From assembly GCA_940671915.1 (NCBI GenBank), contig CALNVZ010000174.1:23414300-23478299 (forward strand): 64,000 nucleotides of DNA, written 5' to 3'. Positions 51,644 through 63,715 of the stretch are shown here, in pieces. How positions within the stretch are numbered: the stretch's first letter is position 1; each line of letters opens with the position of its first letter. Under the pieces are notes generated by a model. The model had not been told where the DNA came from, ran no database searches, and was given only the letters and a program-made list of their open reading frames with translations. The DNA is from Paracentrotus lividus. Its lineage: Eukaryota > Echinodermata > Echinoidea > Camarodonta > Echinidae. The position numbers were made by a program, and so were the translations under genes.

Positions 51644-51783
51644 GGGGGGCATTTCATGAAAGGACTTGTCGGACGTTTTATCCGACAAATTGTTATAATA
51701 GCACTGAAATGCTTGCATCTGATTGGCTGAGAGCAAAGTTGTCGGATAAAACGTCCGACATGTCCTTTCATGAAATGCCCCCC
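51644..51783. mobile_element. Palindromic MITE, copy 2 (ggggggcatttcat family)
   Basis: A 140-bp near-perfect palindrome, the same family as 15261-15400. GGGGGGCATTTCATGAAAGG and its inverse at the right end bracket TTTATCCGACAA arms and the CTGATTGGCTGAGAGCAAAG centre. Arms are better preserved than in copy 1, suggesting a younger insertion. The ORF at 51637-51834 is a shadow. Confidence 0.9.
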
Positions 51784-52650
51784 AGTTTGTGGAATTTACA
51801 GCAAAGCAGTTGTCGCCGGATGAAATGTCGTTGAATCGATTGCCAATAATATCGTCAGAGTATGGCTCGGGAGATGAACATAGTCTTTAGTACATTGTGT
51901 CCGCTCAGTCCAATCTAAGCACACATCATACTCTTATTTTGTTTTGTTTTTATTTTCATTTTATTTTTTATATTTTTTTTTTGTTGAGGTAAGTCCATTT
52001 ATAAGATCTGATAGGGAGAGGGAGCATCAAATTTGCATTCGGCGTACAGAGTAGGTCAACCTGCAGAGTACCCCGAAGGGACAATATGAGTGATCTGCTG
52101 AATATATTGACTTTCAGTATACGTTCATATACTACTATTATATCCAGATAATGTTGAAAGCCAAACGAAATATAAAAACACTATATACCATGACGATTCT
52201 ATTAAATAGAGCGGACCACACAATCATGGTATATTAATTGGTGTTAAGGACGTACATAACAACTTAAAAATGGTGTTTCGATTATCTTACTCGTCCTATA
52301 AAACGAGGTATTTCCAATAAAGTTTGCTGAACAAGATTTTGAATAGATGAAATTCATTTTAAATACGATAAATTAGTGTTCTTTTTGTTTAAGAGAAGAG
52401 GAATATTCTATTTAAACTTTGGCCTAAGATGTGACAAAAATTATTTAGCGAAGATTTATCGACTCCCCCCTTTTATATCTACGAGTTTTAGAAACCCTAC
52501 ATCATTATAAGAAATTTTCATAGTACTAGTATTAGCCTACATGTATATAATATGTGCCATCTAATTGTATCTCATTTTTCAAGTGATATGATTTATCATG
52601 TAGTCTTTTATTATATCCCAAATTAAATTTAAAATTTGAAAGATTATATC
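51784..52650. other. Upstream flank, nothing recognised
   Basis: AT-rich sequence with T-rich stretches (51940-51985). No gene or repeat family recognised. Confidence 0.5.
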
Positions 52651-53652
52651 AATAGGGTAGATGTAGGGAATACCGGACAGTAGGGAATATCGGACGGTCA
52701 CCACATGTCCAGCCCTAGCTGCCAGCATAAGATCAACTGAGTTGAAATACCGGCATCTATTGGTCAGGTAGTCTGTCTGGGAAGGTTGAATGCTGTATTC
52801 GACAACAACAACAAGTGAGAAATCTCCGAGAAAACTACCACACTGTCAAGGTAGGAAAATTTGCAGCCTGAAAAATGGCCTGATGTAAAAATTGACATTT
52901 TAGAGAATGTGATGGTATAAAAATAGAATTGGGGCATGACCTCTATTTCATGCATTATGGACATGTGTGGAGGGTGGGCCAAACGTGTATGGAGTGTTTG
53001 CACTGTACAAAGCCTGTGTTTTGGGGTGGCAGTGTGTTGAAAAGTGCTAGTCAAGTCATTTTTTTGTGTAGGGAATACCGGACATAGACACCACATGGAC
53101 GGTTGTTTGTTTTACTTCCGGGTTGAGTTGCTAAGCATGTAAATCAAATAGTAAGTTGCATATATAATGTATTATATTTATTTATTAAATTGTTTGACAA
53201 TTTTCAAATGTCTATTTCTCTTTATTAATATTGTGATATGTCATGATCTACATGAGATATAAAGTTATTCTGAGTGTTTTGAAATTTTGTAGTAAAATGC
53301 ATATAATCTTCTAAAAATGAATAATGTTATAAAAAATCAATACAAACATGTTAAGTTGATGGTTTACATTCCAATCAGTGCTTCCAGACAGATCTTTATA
53401 CACAAAAAAAGGGTAAAAACATACTGTCCGGTATTTCCTACACTGTAGGGAATGCCGGACAATTTACGATGACGTCATTATTTGCATATAACTGCCTCAA
53501 CAAATATTTGATTACCTCAATTTTTTTGGGAAAATAAAGTTGAATGATGTAGCTAAGCAATGAGAATCTTTTTCTTTTGTGATTTCATTGTTTTCATGTG
53601 CTAATTAAGCAAATGAGCTTAAGTGGCCGGTATTCCCTACATCTACCCTATT
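52651..53652. mobile_element. 1 kb TIR element built around the word GTAGGGAATACCGGAC
   Basis: A TIR of about 26 bp: AATAGGGTAGATGTAGGGAA then TACCGG at the left, inverted at the right end (53627-53652). The GTAGGGAATACCGGAC word recurs inside: a variant tandem copy at 52681, direct at about 53070 and 53448, inverted at about 53424. Two of these are followed by CACCACATG. The right part contains TGACGTCA (53470-53477) next to ATTTGCAT (53480-53487). A 110-codon minus frame (52764-53096) crosses it, but its start translates the repeat word and no domain is seen. I read this as a non-autonomous DNA transposon whose repeated word may be the transposase-binding site. Confidence 0.75.
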
Positions 53653-53915
53653 TGACTGAAAACTATATCTACGGGCAAGGACGTTGTAAGAACTACTATG
53701 CTCAATGCATTATGACAATAACATTATTAATTACATTAATGGAACATTATAGTTGATGGAACACTATAATTGATCGGATATATCTTGAAATAAGCGTTGG
53801 GTATTTTATTACCAGACCAGTCCAAAAATAGAATTGCATTGGCAGTATTGTCATGATTCCGAGTGAAAAGATACGTTCATAAATCACACGCTCTTCGTGC
53901 CTAAATACCGCATTT

Positions 53916-54453
53916 AACATACACTCATTGTTTTGTTTCTTCGTCTTATTCTCTTTCAAGTTACTCTCTTATAAATGCATTCACGACTACCGGATATTCA
54001 TTGCCATGATTAACATGAATTCGGACATGCATGAAATCATGAAATCATGAAATCAGCCATCTTAATAATGTCCGGTGCTCATGAAAGTTTTTACCTCTAA
54101 AGCTTTTACACGACGATGTAAAAGAACAATGAGCGTAATGTATACATTCATGATGCCTTATAATGTGATCATGTTGTACTTTCGTGTAACATGCACAACG
54201 TGCAACATGCACTCATTGTTTTGTTTCTTCGTCTTATTCTCTTTCAAGTTAGTACTAAATGCATTCACGACTACCGAATGTTCATTGCCATGATTAACAT
54301 GAATTCGGACATGCATGAAATCAGCCATCTTAATAATGTCCGGTGCTCATGAAACTTTTTACCTCTCATGCTTTTACATGACGATGTAAAAGTACAATGA
54401 GCGTAATGTAACATTCACGATGCCTTATAATGTGATCATGTTGTACTTTCGTC
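53916..54453. repeat. Tandem duplication, 288-bp period
   Basis: Copy 1 (53916 to about 54190) and copy 2 (54204-54453) share CACTCATTGTTTTGTTTCTT, ATTAACATGAATTCGGACAT, GCCATCTTAATAATGTCCGG and the end TGATCATGTTGTACTTTCGT. Copy 1 has an internal triplication of ATGAAATC. Each copy has a small hairpin (CTTTTACA/TGTAAAAG type, about 54106-54124 and 54369-54390). Confidence 0.9.
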
Positions 54454-55049
54454 ACCGAGTCCATACTACATACACTGATGGCTGTTGACTCATGCTCATC
54501 CATATTTAGCCACATAATAGATGGGTATATGGGACGTGAGGGTCACCATATTGACCTTCTATCCCCTAACAGACCCATGGTCACGGCCACCACATAAACA
54601 TGGCTCATTCGACTATTAGTCTTCACTTTCAGACACGATCATACCAAGGAACAATGTCCCTCCAAGTCATTTGTAGCATTTTCTACATGAGAATAGATAC
54701 CAGTGCTGATAGATACACAATACTAAGCGCGCCGGAATATTCTCATTCCCAGGATTGGGGGAGGGGGCAGTCCGGGGGCCGGGTCCGCTGTGCCCCCTCC
54801 CCTTTGTATTTTGTTCTTCCGGTACATTAGTTCAAGGTCAGATACACAGCGGATGTACGCTTACATTTTTTTTTAGTGGGGAAGGGGGAGGGAGTGTGTT
54901 CGAAATTTGTTGTTCGTGCTCATTTAATAATGCTATAAGAGTCAAAATCTAAGTGTTCCTAACCATATTGTTTTGCATTGTTTAGTTGAGTATAATAATA
55001 ATAATACTAATAATAATAATCTTGTGAAATCAGAAAATCAACCTTGCTA
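54454..55049. other. Upstream flank with G-rich stretch and (AAT)n
   Basis: G-rich 54756-54783 (GGGGGAGGGGGCAGTCCGGG, then more G runs), a T9 to G-rich junction at 54866-54893, and a (TAA)n tract at 54990-55019. No gene recognised. The open frames at 54600-54952 have no domain. Confidence 0.5.
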
Positions 55050-55835
55050 CTTTAAGGTCAAAGTTCAAATAAAATATTAAAAAAAACCCTGAAAATACAA
55101 GAAACTATGTATTTTAGGGACTTTTCACCATAATTAAAGGTCATAGGTCAATGAAAATGAACATTTTCCTGGTTCATGGGATCAAGTAAAACACGTTAAC
55201 AGTGTTAAATGAAATATTCCAAGTAATGTGGCCCAATAAGACTAAGATCAAAACCAAACACTTTGGCCAAAACCTCTTTCTTTTACTTTGACCTTTGACC
55301 TATTCGTTGTATAAGCTTAATTATGTTGGTAACTAACATGAATATGTTTAACTTAATGCCATCAACCAAAAAATATAATATGTCCTCATATTTTTAGTTG
55401 ACACAATCGACCTAGAAATAAGGTCAAAGTTCACAGAAACTGAGGTTTCTGCTAAAATGATGCCATTTCCAGGTTGTAAATCATCATATAAATTGACCTT
55501 TGCCCTAATTTTAAGGTCATAAGGGTCACCAGAATGTGACAGCAATGTCAGGCTAGTATGACCTATGTTGTATTCTTGATTAGTTACTATTGATATTGTC
55601 TATGGATATGTTATGTCTGATTGTCGTGAAGGTTGACACAATATGCATTGAATTATGCATAACTAGACTAATTTGCATATTGCTCAAAACTGGCTGGTCG
55701 GGTGAAAAAAATGTGAGTAGACTTAATTGCTAGTTATAAAATTACCTACAATTTGATGCCAAATTTGACTCAATTTGTAGAAAATTATGTTTATATTAAT
55801 GAGGCCTGACCTTTGACCTCCATTTTGGGTCACAA
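55050..55835. repeat. Degenerate repeat block with clustered DR1 (AGGTCA) half sites
   Basis: Within about 780 bp: AGGTCAAAGTTCA (55055-55067), AGGTCATAGGTCA (55138-55150), TGACCTTTGACCT (55289-55301), AGGTCAAAGTTCA (55421-55433), TGACCTTTGCCCT (55494-55506), AGGTCATAAGGGTCA (DR3 spacing, 55514-55528) and TGACCTTTGACCT (55807-55819). Three are perfect direct repeats of AGGTCA with one-base spacing. The neighbouring words (GATCAAGTAAAACA, ATGAAAATGAAC) recur loosely, so an old dispersed repeat is the likely source. DR1 sites bind RXR, HNF4 and COUP-TF-type receptors. Confidence 0.6.
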
Positions 55836-56644
55836 AAGATCAATTAAAAAATTGGCGATATATATTTTCTGATTTGTGTGATCAAGTAGAACATATTTAT
55901 AGATTAACATGACTTGCAAACGAAGCCCATATTCTGACGATTGGTGGCCCCACTATAACGGCCAAGTTCTAGTGAACGGTGCTCGACCATGCTTCAATGA
56001 TCATTGGTTGGTATAATATGCTGGTAGAATTCTATGAGAGGATTGCCCGACATAGTCACAGTATGACATTATTCGACTTGCAATAAACAGTCAATGTTTT
56101 CATAACTTTATCAGAAAAGAATCCAATCATTACTTGTTTTATCCATACGGCCACGGACAAATATTCTTAAAATGTCAAGCGGTATAAAAAAAATTACGTA
56201 AATTTGTTTATACATACGTATTTTTTTTAGTAGGTTATCTTCAAATATGTATGCGTAATAATGAACATTGAACAAAGTCCGTTTAATTGCCTGCTATATT
56301 TATTGCAATAATCACGATCACATTTTATTGAGTACTTTTATAACGCCAGTATTCTAGTGACTGTCTCCAACTTGTCGAGAGATTATTATATAATTTTATT
56401 ATTTGTGGTTTTCCTCCCGTCGCATGGATATTTTATTAATTTCCCTGTATGATTGAATCATAAATATATACGACCCTTTTTCTGAATATACAGGAACTTC
56501 AAAACTTCAGTTAAAAAAAAAATACTTTAAAGGAACAAAAAAGTTACATTAAAGACTGTAGAAAAGTTAAATTTTAACTTCGTTTATCGAGGCAATTTCA
56601 CCAACGATTCTTAGCTTTATTTTTCTCAACTGCTTTGATCTATA
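55836..56644. other. Upstream flank, nothing recognised
   Basis: AT-rich sequence. GGTGGCCCCACTATAACGGC near 55955 is a locally GC-richer spot. No gene or clear repeat. Confidence 0.5.
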
Positions 56645-57145
56645 TAAGGGGAAGTTCACCCTGGAATTTTAATAGTTTTAAAGAATGCAGAAAATTAAAA
56701 GAAAAATATGAGCGAAAGTTTAAAGAAAATCGACTTCAAAATAGCGAAGATATGAATATTTAAAGTTTTGATTCTGTGACGTCAAGTGCGAGCAGCTCTC
56801 ACATTGTGTTGTGTATGAAAATTTCATAAATTTGTCTTTTTTCATGGTTCTTGATAAGGGTATGGGTCAATTTTTTAGAGGCATGTAAGTGAACATAGAT
56901 TTGATGATATATTGACCGCACAGGTGAAATAACTAATAATCTTCTGAAAAAATTACACTTTATGAAATTTACATTACATAACACATAGGAGAGCAGCTCG
57001 CACGTGACGTCACATAATCAAAACTTTAAATATTCATAACTTCGTTATTCTTTGATCGATTTTCTTCAAACTTTCATCCGTATTTTTCTTTTATTTTTCT
57101 GCATTTTTAAAAACCAAATTAAACCCAGGGTGAACTTCCCCTTTA
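56645..57145. mobile_element. Long-TIR element (about 500 bp) with TA ends
   Basis: Left AGGGGAAGTTCACCCTGG and the inverted right end match, and the inverted similarity extends about 150 bp into each side (TAAAAGAAAAATA, AAAGTTT.AAGAAAATCGA, ATGAATATTTAAAGTTTTGA). TA at 56645-56646 and 57144-57145 suggests a TA target duplication (Tc1/mariner-like). Both arms carry TGACGTCA (56777-56784 and 57005-57012), and the right one overlaps CACGTG. No coding capacity. Confidence 0.85.
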
Positions 57146-58710
57146 AGCTTGCCCATTACAATATTATTTATCAAAGAGATTTCCCTATAGCTCGTATATT
57201 TTAGATTTTGGGAATGAAATCACAAACAAAGAAATCATTACAGAATTCAAGGAAATTTCTGTCGATTTTTAAATAAGCTGCTTTTTCTATTAGATGAGCA
57301 AAAATCACAGACATTTTACATGTCTAATTAAAAAACATCGAGATTGACATTATTTGGGAACATCTCTGAATGTATAATGATGTGTATTATGACAATGATA
57401 ATAAAAGGTAACATCATTGTGTCAAATTTTGATAGTGTCTTATTCGATGGTGATTTGTTTTCGATAACAATGGAAAACTTAAATATGAAAAACTCCTAGA
57501 AATTTTTCTCTGTTTTTAGTATAATAACAAAATAAACGTGCTAGCAAAATTAACATGCACCATGTCCATACGATCTCCCAGTGGTGAGAACATCACGGAT
57601 CGTGGAGCGGGTAAATGAAATAACTTTTGATTGCGCGCGAAAATATCATCTCCTCCAACTTGTCAAAAATTCGTTTTGCAGACGATCCCGCCCGACAGTA
57701 TGACGTGCGACGGTGGACATTGTACTTTCCGCGAATGATAAACCAGGACACTCAGCAATGACATTGGGGGTTAAACATGGAAATATGAAAAGACATTGTA
57801 ATGGATAACCCACGCCACCGGAGCTATCTTCAAGACTCGCATTTCCAGGGTTTCTTGATAATATTTTCTTCTCTCCCTCTCCCCGTTCTTTGGTTGTATA
57901 CTGGTGGATGATAATCGAATAACTGACAAGCATTTTTTCAGACTGGGTAACGTAATTAAACAATTTCTGAAGACGCGTAGGTATCCACAAAGTAGGACAA
58001 GAGACCAAACGGTTTAGCATCAGGAGTCGCGATGATGATATGATTAATTAAATCATGGCCTTTACTCGCAGAGATAGCCCATATAGATATCATATCTTCA
58101 GAGTGGTGGTATAACGAACAATTATTAATTGAATCACAATAATTAAAACCGACGAAATAAAGAGACCCGGATATTGACATTCCCAGGTCAGTGTAATTGC
58201 TAACTATAACACATTATTATTAGTTACCAGGGTGTGAGAATAGCAAATGTACGATGCTACCCAAACGCTGTCTTTGTGTCATAATGTCACTTTTGATTGC
58301 TGTTCAGTGATTGTGAAATTCAAAACTAATTTATCAGATTATATACAGATGCTTAATTAAATATGAAAATTAATTATTCCGTTTTATCAAATACTATGTT
58401 TTGGAGGTTCTACATTTGGTACATTGCCAAAACGTGTTCACAAACCATTAATGATTGCTTTATCATATTTATATTTGACCAGCATTAACATGATTAACGG
58501 CGTATGCTATCTACTCATTCTAAAGCTTTGCGACAATAAAATGCTCCTATAACACAATGCATAATCATTTCTCTATTTACGTTGGTTTATTTCAATGAAT
58601 AAGTGAATAAATAATTAAATCAATCCATATTTATTTCCATTTCTACATTTAAAAGACTTCTTTTCAGATTTGTATTTGATTTTCTGTTTTTGTTTGTTAC
58701 TTTGTTTGTT
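57146..58710. other. Upstream flank, no gene recognised
   Basis: AT-rich except for 57540-57860, which is CpG-richer (GATTGCGCGCGAAA, CCCGCCCGACAG). A 124-codon minus frame (57646-58020) passes through without any recognisable domain. Possible regulatory patch. Confidence 0.45.
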
Positions 58711-58714
58711 TGTA

Positions 58715-58778
58715 TTTTTTTTTTGGGGGGGGGAGGGGGGGGAGAGGGGTCTATAAATTGACTGTACTTGATTATCTC

Positions 58779-58829
<51 letters not shown>

Positions 58830-58868
58830 TCTTTCTCCCCTTCTTTCTCTATCTCTCTCTCTATCTAT
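58715..58868. repeat. T10-G9 junction and (CT)n microsatellite
   Basis: T10 (58715-58724) passes directly into G-rich sequence (58725-58748), followed after 30 bp by (CT)n at 58782-58822 and degenerate CTTT/CTAT to 58868. Overlapping open frames are artefacts. Confidence 0.9.
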
Positions 58869-58879
58869 TACTTTCAAAC

Positions 58880-58982
58880 ACTCTCTTTTGGGACCCCGTT
58901 GTAAATAAGCTCTCGGGCTTTCATGGGTCATCCCGTCAAGCTTATGTGAATGTTGTTTTACTTGACAAATAAATCAAATCAA
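58880..58982 (+). mobile_element. 3' end of a non-LTR retrotransposon (second family)
   Basis: GACCCCGTTGTAAATAAGCT, then CTCGGGCTTTCATGGGTCATCCCGTC, then TTTTACTTGACAAATAAATC followed by AAATCAAA. The conserved-looking 3' sequence and short AATCA-type tail resemble CR1/L2-like retroelement ends in invertebrates. 5'-truncated, no reverse transcriptase. Confidence 0.55.
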
Positions 58983-59872
58983 ACTCTTTATCTTGAAATT
59001 AAAAGAAATACGAATGTTTTAAGAGGTATTTCATTTGCAAGATAAAAGGTAAAGCAGTAGAGAGATTGAGAAGTAAATAGAAAGCGACCGTACTCCTCAT
59101 ACGGTACGCCTCCAAAACACAACGTAAATAGTGTGAACAAACCGTCAAAGTGAAAATTTGACACCCCTAAAGTAGGTTAAGTAAATCCTTCATTCAAATT
59201 ACGCTTTAGAGAGCCCCACGATATCTCCTGGCATGAGCTCTAGGCTTTCATTCGGTGATATCGTTGCTTTTCCATACACTATACCTGCAGAGCACTCCTT
59301 GAGCGGAGTGCACTCCGGCATCTGTGCTTATTCTGGACGACCACTTTAAACATCGCAAAATTACTTTAGTGGTTTGTCAACATGCATCTAACTCGTCCCC
59401 TCTTCTTAATTGTATCTCCTCTCGACACATTGGCCATTTAAACAGCTGGTTCGACATGCTAAAAAGAAGGTAGATCGAATATCATTCTAACAGGCGACAT
59501 CTTCGCTAGTACTATGTAGTATAGCTGTGGCTTAGTGCGCACAGGTAGCATTCACACCACGTGATTTTGTCCACGTGACCATTCTCGAATGCCGTCCAGG
59601 CGCCACCAAACTCCTTTTCTCCCTACAATATCCCTCTCTTTCTGTTTTCCCCCCTCTCTCTCTTCCTTTCTCACTGACTTTATCCATCCCTCTCTCTCTT
59701 TCTTACTTCCATCTATGCCTCACAATTTATAATCGGACAGTTTTAATTACCCCAAACTATTTGGTAATAATACTAAAATGAAATGCCGATTTTACATGTC
59801 TAAATATTGACAAAAATCATTCCTCAAGGTAGTTTCATATGAGGATGATGTGAGATCAAATCTGTTATGTGG

Positions 59873-60294
59873 TTAAAGGCCACAGCACACCTTACGACTG
59901 GTCTACGATCCGATTTTGGAACTAATCGCATTTTGCTTATTTCCAAAAGTATGAATGAATAGGATCTTATCATTAGAGGTTTCAATTAACTGTAAGAATA
60001 CTGATATCGAATTTCGGAAAATTGCAGGTCTCTATTTAGGAGTAAAGGGCAAATTGGTTTGAAATCGTAGCCAGTCGTGCGATTGCTGTGACGTCATTAC
60101 GATTAAGTATTGAATTCGCTTTTATTCTAATAAGGAGGTTACATAATCACTGATTTGAACTTATAAGTATTCCTGAGATGATTTAAAACTCTGCACAGTA
60201 TGATGTTATATTCCTAAATTATCCCCATCAATGTTAAGACGTTTTATTCCACAATCGGGTCGCAGACCAATCGTAAGGTGTGCGGTGGCCTTAA
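59873..60294. mobile_element. TTAA-flanked TIR element, about 420 bp
   Basis: Left AAGGCCACAGCACACCTTAC continues GACTGGTCTACGATCCGATT. The right end is its inverse (AATCGGGTCGCAGACCAATC, GTAAGGTGTGCGGTGGCC), about 40 bp with few mismatches. TTAA lies at both boundaries (59873-59876, 60291-60294). It contains TGACGTCA (60089-60096). No transposase. Confidence 0.85.
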
Positions 60295-63200
60295 TACAAC
60301 CAATAGACCTATCTTCGGGGGAGGGGCGGGTCGAATATCTAAACGTTTCCTCGATAATCTGAAAATTAATCGTATAAAGGTTACCAGGATCATATTCTTT
60401 GTGTAAGGCATGTAAGAAGTGTAGAAATAACAGTTTATATGGTCGATTCATTGTAATCCTTTTGTTTTGGAATGTAAAGTTTAATGAAACAATAAGCACA
60501 CAGAGATATTATTTTCAAGGATACAAAATTGGAAAACGGACATCATATTTCGTATCATTTGTTTTTTCTTCAAGTTTGCCTAATTCATCTTAAACCTTTA
60601 GAAGAAAGTTCATTCTTCAATTTAGAAATTGCAAGTTATGTGAGCTGTTGTTCTGCAATGTAATCTACTATCTAATCTTTTCTTCAGCAATTAAGTTGAT
60701 TATTTTATATCGCTTAAATGTCATTATTAATGTATAAGACCATAATTATTTCTGAAATTATTAAGTCTAAATGTAAGGTGCGTTAAAAGCTTTGAATCCC
60801 ATTGAAAACGTATGTATATACAAACCTAAAACTGATCATATGTTTTAATCGAGCTTTAACATTATCTATACACATAATTGAGGCAGTAAGATTACTCAGA
60901 TAAAGCAATCTAACATAGTTTTGAAGAAAAAAAAAAACTAGTCAAAGGAGATAAAATAACCGAAACTAAACGACAGTTACACTGCACATGTTTCGTTTTA
61001 TGCCGTCGATATCCACAATTCAGTTTCATCAAAAATTCAAATAGGCGCTGCTCTTGAGTAATTGGCTCTTTTTCGGTGGATATTAAACACAAACATGTAG
61101 CTGTGCTGTACATATCAACTGTTAAATTCGAGTGTCGGTGTTATTAATTTTATTTATATGATCTAATTCTGCATGAATATCGTGGGGTTTTTTCGATTAT
61201 ATTTTATTAATTAACAGATCGATGTGATAATGCATCGAATGTATGGCCATGTCTTTGTATTATTCCTTGACAAATGAAATGATGTGGTCATAATTTTTCC
61301 AGTTAGGCGCCTGTGCAATATTAGCTATAGATATTCTGTTTGCCTGGTTTTGAAATCGATATGTCGGCTAAGCCTCAGGCAAGCTCAAGGATCGTCAATG
61401 TGAGGACACTTCTGAACTCATATCTATCCCGTAACCTCGCATCTGTGAAGAGACTACTCGTATTACTCCCGTAAATATTGTAAATCTTAACGTCTTAAAT
61501 CACATTCGGCAGAGAGAGCTCTTTACCTGAACGGGATTCTGTAGCCCGTAGTCATCTGGGGAGAAGACGCCACTGATTCCCATAGCGTTACTACCAACCA
61601 TTTTTTTTTCCTCCTAGAAGGGGAAGAGGAGTAGTGATTAATTCAAAAGGTCATGGGATAATGTTAAGGGGATTTACTGATCTGCAAAAATTTATGAATT
61701 AAACACCTTTTTTTCTCTCTAAATTCCTTCGGTGATTCATTGTGAACAAAGTTCTGAGCGGATTAATCCATGAGACATGTAAGCGGTTCAAATCAGAAAC
61801 ATATCAGGTGACATTATCATGTGACCCCCCTCATCCTTGCCCAAATCTTTCTGTATTTTCATTGCATTTATTCATTGTTTTTTTTTCTCTCAAGTTATTA
61901 ATGTAGTGAGAGGGTGATGGGTGACGAAGATATAATAATCCCAAGAACAAACTCATAATTTTAGGGTTGAGCTTTTTTGTCATCGCCTGCTTTCTTAGCT
62001 TCAGGTTCCTCCTTTGAATCAGCGGACCCGGTGAGGAAGCACTTTAAATCCCACCCGCCTCCCCAATCCGTGTGACTCCCCGGTGACGAATTTCGTCCGT
62101 GTAACTTTTCAAATAACTATTTTCTTGATTATGAAGTCTACTGAGATTGTTTACAGGTAGGAGACTGGAGGGAAGCGTTATTAATCATCTCTTTGTATTT
62201 GTTAGAGGATATAAATCTAAATGGTTTTAGTAGTCAAAATCTTCATTTTTAATTTTTGAATCATAGCGTAAAGTCGTTGAATAAAGGAATCCTGTTACCA
62301 ACTTCGTATAATATGCTAGATAATTTACCCATTGGAGAAAAAGGACGGAAAATATTTTCACAGAGAGTTAACGTAAGCATTATGATAAATGGGATTTCAA
62401 TCATTTGAAGAAGGTTCTATAATAGTGTACACATGAGCAAACATTTTATTTGGAAGTACGATTTTAAAGCTTAAACCGTTTTTTTTAAAAGGAATTTATA
62501 TACAAACAGTCATCTGTTTCAGCGGAATGATATATACCGACCCAAATATTATACTGACTTTCATTTGCAAGGGCCTGATTTGCTTTATTGCATAGGGAAA
62601 GTGTGGTTAAAAGCTCGTTGATGATTTAAAGCGCATTATTACGTCATCAGGACGCCATTTGTAAAATTGTATAATAAGCTCATATGCTCAAGACACGATT
62701 ACTCGGAATATAGTAAAGGTGTCGGTGTTTATATCGTCTGTGATCCGGGATGATATAAATTCAAAACTGATATAGGCCATGACATTTGAGAAGATTTGGA
62801 AAGAAACTTTGTAATAATATCGTGGAGATTCAGGAATAAAACCACTTAATTACAAATTTTGAAACAAAACAAAAAAAAAAAAAAAAAAAAAAAAAAAAAC
62901 ACCCCCCCCCCGTTCACGCACATGTGCATGAAAAGCTCATACATGGCACATGTATATTTTGAACCATCAAGATCAGTCTAAAGTGATCTTCTTTGTAATT
63001 CGAGGAGGGAATTATTTACAGCGTCGTTGATAACATGATTAATTTCAAGGTCAAGCACCTTGCTTTATGGACGTACATTTCTATACAATTCCCTTTATGA
63101 TCTTCCTTTTTGTCTCACTGCTTTTTACAGGAAAATAAAAGCAAGTTAGGATACTTTGCGGGTAATAAAATGTGATAGACAGAAGTTTCCGTAAAGGCAA

Positions 63201-63712
63201 AATGAGGGCCTACTGCCTACAAACTGACTCTGATAGGACCCAGATTCGAATCACAGTCACGTCCGACCCGGACGTCAATAAGCAGGTCTAATTGATACAT
63301 CAACCAACCAACAAGCATATATTCTTGTTGATAGACAAACTTTCTTGTCAGGTATAGTTGGGTTTTCTTTTTTCTGATGGCCTATACCAGTAGTTAATTT
63401 TCCATATTGAATATGGTCTTCTACGAAAGATTTCAACCACTCTTCCCTAAACTTACTTCCTCTCTCTCTCTCCCTCTCTCCTCTCTCTGTATGTTTTACA
63501 ACATCTCTCTTATTAGAGTAGCTTTTCCTCTTATCGTCTCATCCTACTATTCTCTCACAAACTCTTCCTCTCTTAACCACAGTAGAAGCCATAAAATTCA
63601 AATCTTTCCTATAAGCTCTTTTGCCACATTTCACTAATCCCGACCTTATACACGTACGCAGTTCAGCTACAAAACGGGAGGGAGAGAGATGGGCAGAGAC
63701 AGAGACTGAGAT

Positions 63713-63715
<3 letters not shown>
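60295..63715. other. Far upstream flank, no gene recognised
   Basis: Mixed AT-rich DNA with GC/CpG-richer patches at 61340-61590 and 62000-62110. The A29 run at 62871-62899 is followed by CA and C10. At about 63242 AGATTCGAATCACAG resembles a tRNA B-box, but no cloverleaf or A-box was found. A CT-rich patch lies at 63464-63490. Confidence 0.45.

Noticed and set aside
52764-53096. 110-codon minus frame as a transposase
   Set aside because: Its N terminus translates the GTAGGGAATACCGGAC repeat, and I see no DDE/D or DNA-binding motif.
63225-63270. tRNA or tRNA-derived SINE
   Set aside because: AGATTCGAATCAC resembles a B-box, but no A-box at the right distance and no cloverleaf could be built.
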